A DNA stretch of 11,046 nt from contig CANHPI010000063.1 in the NCBI GenBank assembly GCA_947462425.1, forward strand, positions 1 through 11,046. Reading direction: 5' to 3'. The notes beneath the pieces were generated by a model. The model was not told the DNA's origin. It made no database searches and was given only the letters and a program-made list of their open reading frames with translations. The translations under genes were made by a program, and so were the position numbers. Shown here piece after piece: positions 8,023 through 11,046 of the stretch (position 1 is the stretch's first letter; each line of letters starts with the position of its first letter). Origin of the DNA: Bacteroidota bacterium (lineage in GTDB: Bacteria > Bacteroidota > Bacteroidia > B-17B0 > B-17BO).

Positions 8023-8568
8023 TTATTCAGTGTTTAATTTTTCTTCAATAAATTTAATTGCATCCGTTACTGCTATACTTGGTTTTTTTACATTTTTAAA
8101 TACTTTAAGCGATGCTTGAAATGTAGTTGTGTCAATTTCTGCTTCCATCTCTTTTATAACGGTTAGCGCTTCAAAAGATACATTGAAATTACTATGACAA
8201 ATTAAATCAATAAATATGGCATAATCTTTACTAAAATCCAAACCTGTTTCCCAACATGCTGCAATTAAAAGTGCTTTCTGTTCTAGATTTTTTGTTTTTG
8301 CTATGGCATTTAAAATAAAGGATTGTGAATTGTTTTCTTTTAAAAAAATTAATGCTGCATCCTTTTCTTCACGTGAAGATTTGCTGCTTACTAATACCGT
8401 TACATAATCTGCATTATTCGTATCTTTTTTACTCATCCCTTCGCTACCAATAATAATAGTAGCATATTCTTTTTCATCAAATAATTTTGTAGGGTCAATT
8501 TCTGGAACAATGTCACCTTTTAATTCTTCAGGTAAATCATCTATATTAAAATCTTCTTTATTTATCAT
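8023..8568 (-). CDS. Helical-repeat (HEAT-like) hypothetical protein
   Basis: A 181-residue acidic, probably cytoplasmic protein with no signal peptide or membrane segment. The first 60 residues are acidic and Pro/Asp-rich (DDLPEELKGDIVPEIDP, 10-26). From about 66 it is a run of amphipathic helices (REEKDAALIFLKEN, QKALLIAACWETG, YAIFIDLICHSNFNVSFEAL, VTDAIKFIEEKL), whose pattern suggests a short HEAT/ARM-like scaffold, possibly for protein binding. I do not recognise a named family. It starts at ATG 8568, 25 nt after a candidate -7 element, and directly abuts the secreted-protein gene, so the two form a likely bicistronic unit. Confidence 0.75.
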   Translation of the reverse strand: MINKEDFNIDDLPEELKGDIVPEIDPTKLFDEKEYATIIIGSEGMSKKDTNNADYVTVLVSSKSSREEKDAALIFLKENNSQSFILNAIAKTKNLEQKALLIAACWETGLDFSKDYAIFIDLICHSNFNVSFEALTVIKEMEAEIDTTTFQASLKVFKNVKKPSIAVTDAIKFIEEKLNTE

Positions 8569-8592
8569 TTTTGTTTAGTTCTTTTTAAGTTA

Positions 8593-8600
8593 CAAATATA
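8593..8600 (-). promoter_or_regulatory. Candidate -7 promoter element for the HEAT-like/secreted pair
   Basis: On the minus strand this reads TATATTTG, an exact match to TAnnTTTG, ending 24 nt before the ATG at 8568. About 20 nt further upstream is only GTTAATA, a one-mismatch candidate for the -33 TTG. Its position in the 93-nt gap after the response regulator gene suggests the pair has its own promoter. Confidence 0.45.
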
Positions 8601-8661
8601 CGCATATGTGTTTGTAAAATTATTAACTGTACTATTTTCCAATCTGTAATCTGCAATATAA

Positions 8662-9375
8662 TTAAAGACTCATCATATCTTTTAATTTAACGGCTTGGCG
8701 GCGCGATATTTCAATTTCTTGACCACCTTTTAATTTAACCATTAAGCCACCATTAAACCAGGTTTCAATGCTTTCTACCCAGCTTAAGTTTACGATGTGT
8801 TTTCTGCTAGCTCTAAAAAATGTTTTTTCATCCAAGCGTTCTTCTAAGCTATTTAAGCTTCTTAAAATTAATGGCCTAAAATTATCAAAGTATACACGAA
8901 CATAATTCCCTTCACTTTCAAATAATCGGATATTACTTAAGCGAACAAACCATGTTTTTTCTCCATCTTTAATAAACACCTGGTCGTTTTCTGTTAAGGG
9001 AGTTGTATTTTCTTTCTTTTCAGATGTTTCTTTTAGCGTTAGTTTTTTTATCGTTTCCGCTAAGCGTTCAGGTGAAACCGGTTTTAATAAATAATCATAG
9101 GCATTAACTTCAAATGCTTTTATGGCGTATTCATCGTATGCAGTTACAAAAACTACGTCGGGTAGGGCAGAGACTTCTTCAATTAATTCAAGCCCTGTTT
9201 TTCCTGGCATTTGAATATCTAAAAAAATAACATCCGGATTTAATTCAGCAATTTTTTCTTTAGCAGATTGCGCGTTATTGCATTCTGCAATTACTTCAAT
9301 TTCTTTATGCGCTGCAAGCAGGTTTCTTAACTCTTGTCTTGCTAATCGTTCATCATCAATTATAATTGCTTTCAT
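8662..9375 (-). CDS. LytTR-family response regulator
   Basis: Cytoplasmic transcription regulator of 237 residues. The receiver domain (1-~115) has the acidic pair D7/D8, phospho-acceptor D53 (VIFLDIQMPG), T78 and K98 (LLKPVS). After a short Lys/Glu/Thr-rich linker (about 113-130) comes a LytTR DNA-binding domain (about 132-234), with the hallmark FESEGNYVRVYF (152-163), FFRASRKHIVNL (186-197) and EISRRQAVKLKDMM. The upstream gene encodes a LytS-like kinase, its probable partner; the 77-nt gap between them has no clear promoter or terminator, so cotranscription is likely. Target genes are unknown; LytTR proteins bind short direct repeats, and I did not identify such a site here. Confidence 0.95.
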   Translation of the reverse strand: MKAIIIDDERLARQELRNLLAAHKEIEVIAECNNAQSAKEKIAELNPDVIFLDIQMPGKTGLELIEEVSALPDVVFVTAYDEYAIKAFEVNAYDYLLKPVSPERLAETIKKLTLKETSEKKENTTPLTENDQVFIKDGEKTWFVRLSNIRLFESEGNYVRVYFDNFRPLILRSLNSLEERLDEKTFFRASRKHIVNLSWVESIETWFNGGLMVKLKGGQEIEISRRQAVKLKDMMSL

Positions 9376-9452
9376 TTTTTTTGTTTTTAGTTTCCCAATA
9401 TTATAGCTAGTTTAATACTATTTGTTTGATGTAAACATGGTTATTTCATTTT

Positions 9453-10481
9453 TTATAGTTTAATGGATATTAAACTGATTACATTTTTGTCATCCAAATT
9501 TTTTATAGAAAAAGTAGCTTTTTTTCCAAATAGTAATTCTAAACGATTCGTTGTATTTGTAATTCCAAATCCTGAATCTGATGTATGGTTTTCAAGTAAT
9601 TGACCAGTATTAATAATTTTAATGATAAAATTTTCTGGTTCTTTTATTGCAGAAATTGAAATGTTTCCTCCCTCTGCATATTTACTTATGCCATGTTTAA
9701 TACCATTTTCAACTAAAGTTTGAATCATCATTGGTGGTATGTGCAATAACAGTGTATTGGGATCAATATCAAATTGAAAATTTAAACGTTCCTCAAAACG
9801 AATTAGTTCTAATTCTAAATAATCCTTTACCAACACTAATTCTTCTTCTAACGTAATGAACTTATTTTTGTGCATCATCAATGTATTTCGTAAAATATTT
9901 GATAACTGCGTAATAGCTACTTTTGCTTTTTTAGGATCCTCGTCAACCAATGCCCTGATACTGTTCATGCTATTAAACATAAAATGAGGATTAAGTTGTG
10001 ACTTTAATTTATTAAGCTCAATTTCTTTTGAATTAGCTTCTAATCGCAGATTTTGAATTTCAGTTTTTTTATAATTATCAAAAAAATGAAATCCAAAATA
10101 AATCAGCGACCAAAAAACAAAAATAACGGTTAAACTTAAAATGTTGGATATTGCTGCTACTAATTCAATTTTATAAGTTATAATCCCAAATAGCTTAGCA
10201 AAGCCTACTGTTAATGCAAAAAACAAAAATGCATTTATAAATCCAGAAATAATAACAATAGGAATTTGAGAAAAAATGGTCAGTTTGAGGACGTTGAATT
10301 TTAAGATAAGGTACCTGTAAAAATGCGTAATGCTAATTCCAACTGGTAGCCAAATTAAATAATTGAGAATGTCTTTTACATTTGTACTATAACTGAGTTT
10401 GAAAAAAAAGAGGTTTAGAGCCGCAAAAAATGTCCAACCTATAAATTGACATGTCCAATATATGTTTTGTTTTTTATGCAT
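9453..10481 (-). CDS. LytS-like membrane sensor histidine kinase
   Basis: Sensor kinase of 342 residues with a short four-helix membrane domain (about 10-28, 38-60, 67-99 and 107-134) and no large periplasmic sensor. A helical linker (135-160) leads into the His_kinase domain with LNPHFMFNSMNSI (163-175), phospho-acceptor H166. The ATPase part has the N box QTLVENGIKHGI (254-265, N259) and the glycine-rich DSGFGITNT (302-310). The usual D-x-G position reads INTG (290-293), an Asn variant seen in this kinase group. It should phosphorylate the response regulator encoded just downstream. The start ATG at 10481 lies 2 nt after the stop of the peptidase gene, so translational coupling and an operon with it are likely. 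The stimulus is unknown. Confidence 0.93.
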   Translation of the reverse strand: MHKKQNIYWTCQFIGWTFFAALNLFFFKLSYSTNVKDILNYLIWLPVGISITHFYRYLILKFNVLKLTIFSQIPIVIISGFINAFLFFALTVGFAKLFGIITYKIELVAAISNILSLTVIFVFWSLIYFGFHFFDNYKKTEIQNLRLEANSKEIELNKLKSQLNPHFMFNSMNSIRALVDEDPKKAKVAITQLSNILRNTLMMHKNKFITLEEELVLVKDYLELELIRFEERLNFQFDIDPNTLLLHIPPMMIQTLVENGIKHGISKYAEGGNISISAIKEPENFIIKIINTGQLLENHTSDSGFGITNTTNRLELLFGKKATFSIKNLDDKNVISLISIKL

Positions 10482-10483
10482 TA

Positions 10484-11046
10484 TTAATTAATACCAAGCC
10501 ACATTTTTCTGGCTAACAATTGTTGTTCTGTTGCATTTGCATTAATTTCAATAATATCAGTTTCAGTAACTTTAACTAGTTTTACTTTTGCTTTTAAAGT
10601 TTTATTTACTTCTATACCTTTTTTGTCTTTTCTTAAAACATCAATTACTAATTTATCACCAACTTTAGCATTTTGCATAAATCCGCCTAAAATTTCTTTC
10701 ATATTATCTAAAGTTAGTTTTCTATAATTAAAAGTTACAATTTCATCTTCTTCTTTAAATTTTAATTTTTTACCAAAAGCATCTAATTTACTTGTATTTA
10801 CAACTACTAAATGATTAGTCTTAGGATTATATCCTACAGAAATCCCACCTAAAGTTATTTTTTCTTCAATTTTTTTATCAGTATAATTAAGGCCAACTAA
10901 ATTAAATATATCTTTGTACGGCAATGGTTTTGAACCTGCAACGTAATTATCTAAAAAGTAGCGAATTTCTTTATAAGTTAATTTTTCTATATCGTTAAAT
11001 AAATCATCATCATTAAAAGATTTAGTTTTTCCGTATTGTTTTGATA
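10484..11046 (-). CDS. M61-type glycyl aminopeptidase, C-terminal part (5' end outside window)
   Basis: C-terminal 186 residues of a larger protein; the frame is open to the right edge, so the TTG-initiated stretch from 10924 is not the true start. The first visible segment, KQYGKTKSFNDDDLFNDIEK, then LTYKEIRYFLDNYVAGSKPLPY, matches the end of the peptidase domain of M61 (glycyl aminopeptidase) proteins as I know it (YGKDKPFxDDELFDEIEKLTY...FLDxYVAG). The PDZ-like region follows (LGGISVGYNPKTNHLVVV, then DEIVTFNYRKLT and VGDKLVIDVLRKDKK), ending in ATEQQLLARKMWLGIN. The catalytic HExxH zinc site would be upstream of the window and cannot be checked. M61 enzymes are generally exported and release N-terminal Gly/Ala. 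The gene sits 2 nt before the kinase start. Confidence 0.82.
   Translation of the reverse strand, partial: SKQYGKTKSFNDDDLFNDIEKLTYKEIRYFLDNYVAGSKPLPYKDIFNLVGLNYTDKKIEEKITLGGISVGYNPKTNHLVVVNTSKLDAFGKKLKFKEEDEIVTFNYRKLTLDNMKEILGGFMQNAKVGDKLVIDVLRKDKKGIEVNKTLKAKVKLVKVTETDIIEINANATEQQLLARKMWLGIN

Noticed and set aside
10922..10924. TTG as the start of a 146-residue protein at the right edge
   Set aside because: The frame stays open for 40 more codons to the window end, with peptidase-family sequence throughout, so this is an internal Leu codon.
1..11046. CRISPR array, insertion sequence, tRNA/rRNA or defence operon
   Set aside because: No regularly spaced repeats, transposase or integrase genes, cloverleaf-like segments or recognisable defence genes were found; the one accessory-looking gene is the deleted remnant near the left edge.

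Overview
The window is AT-rich (about one third G+C by eye) and looks like a chromosomal segment of a member of the Bacteroidota. The gene families fit: a DUF4140/DUF4139 secreted protein, an M61-type peptidase with a C-terminal PDZ-like region, a LytS-like sensor with a LytTR regulator, and a two-half MMPL transporter. Shine-Dalgarno sequences are essentially absent in front of genes. A few sites match the Bacteroidota -7 promoter element TAnnTTTG. I cannot name a genus.

Layout. Positions 1-483 hold a bidirectional hairpin terminator (41-76) and, on the minus strand, the remains of a DUF5655/COG3586-like gene reduced to its two ends (202-388). On the minus strand follow a 784-residue RND/MMPL exporter (484-2838) and an oligopeptide-type substrate-binding lipoprotein (3028-4713). 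A divergent intergenic region separates these from recR (4957-5574, GTG start) and a secreted DUF4139 protein (5854-7536), both on the plus strand. A perfect 18-bp-stem hairpin (7561-7599) ends both the DUF4139 gene and the convergent minus-strand pair: a small secreted protein of unknown function (7594-8022) and a helical-repeat protein (8023-8568). Further right, still on the minus strand, are a LytTR response regulator (8662-9375), its LytS-like histidine kinase (9453-10481) and the C-terminal part of an M61-type peptidase (10484 to beyond the right edge).

How the genes relate. The kinase and regulator form an obvious two-component system, and the kinase start is only 2 nt from the peptidase stop, so the three are probably one transcript. 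The helical-repeat and secreted-protein genes abut exactly (TAA followed at once by TTG, in the same frame), so they are probably translationally coupled. The other genes look like independent housekeeping or envelope functions: recombinational repair, lipid or drug-like export, peptide capture and an envelope protein of unknown role.

I see no mobile element, CRISPR array, RNA gene or recognisable defence or biosynthetic system. The least ordinary items are the internally deleted DUF5655-like remnant, the stop/TTG junction between two uncharacterised genes, and the loss of the expected membrane acidic residue in one half of the MMPL transporter.
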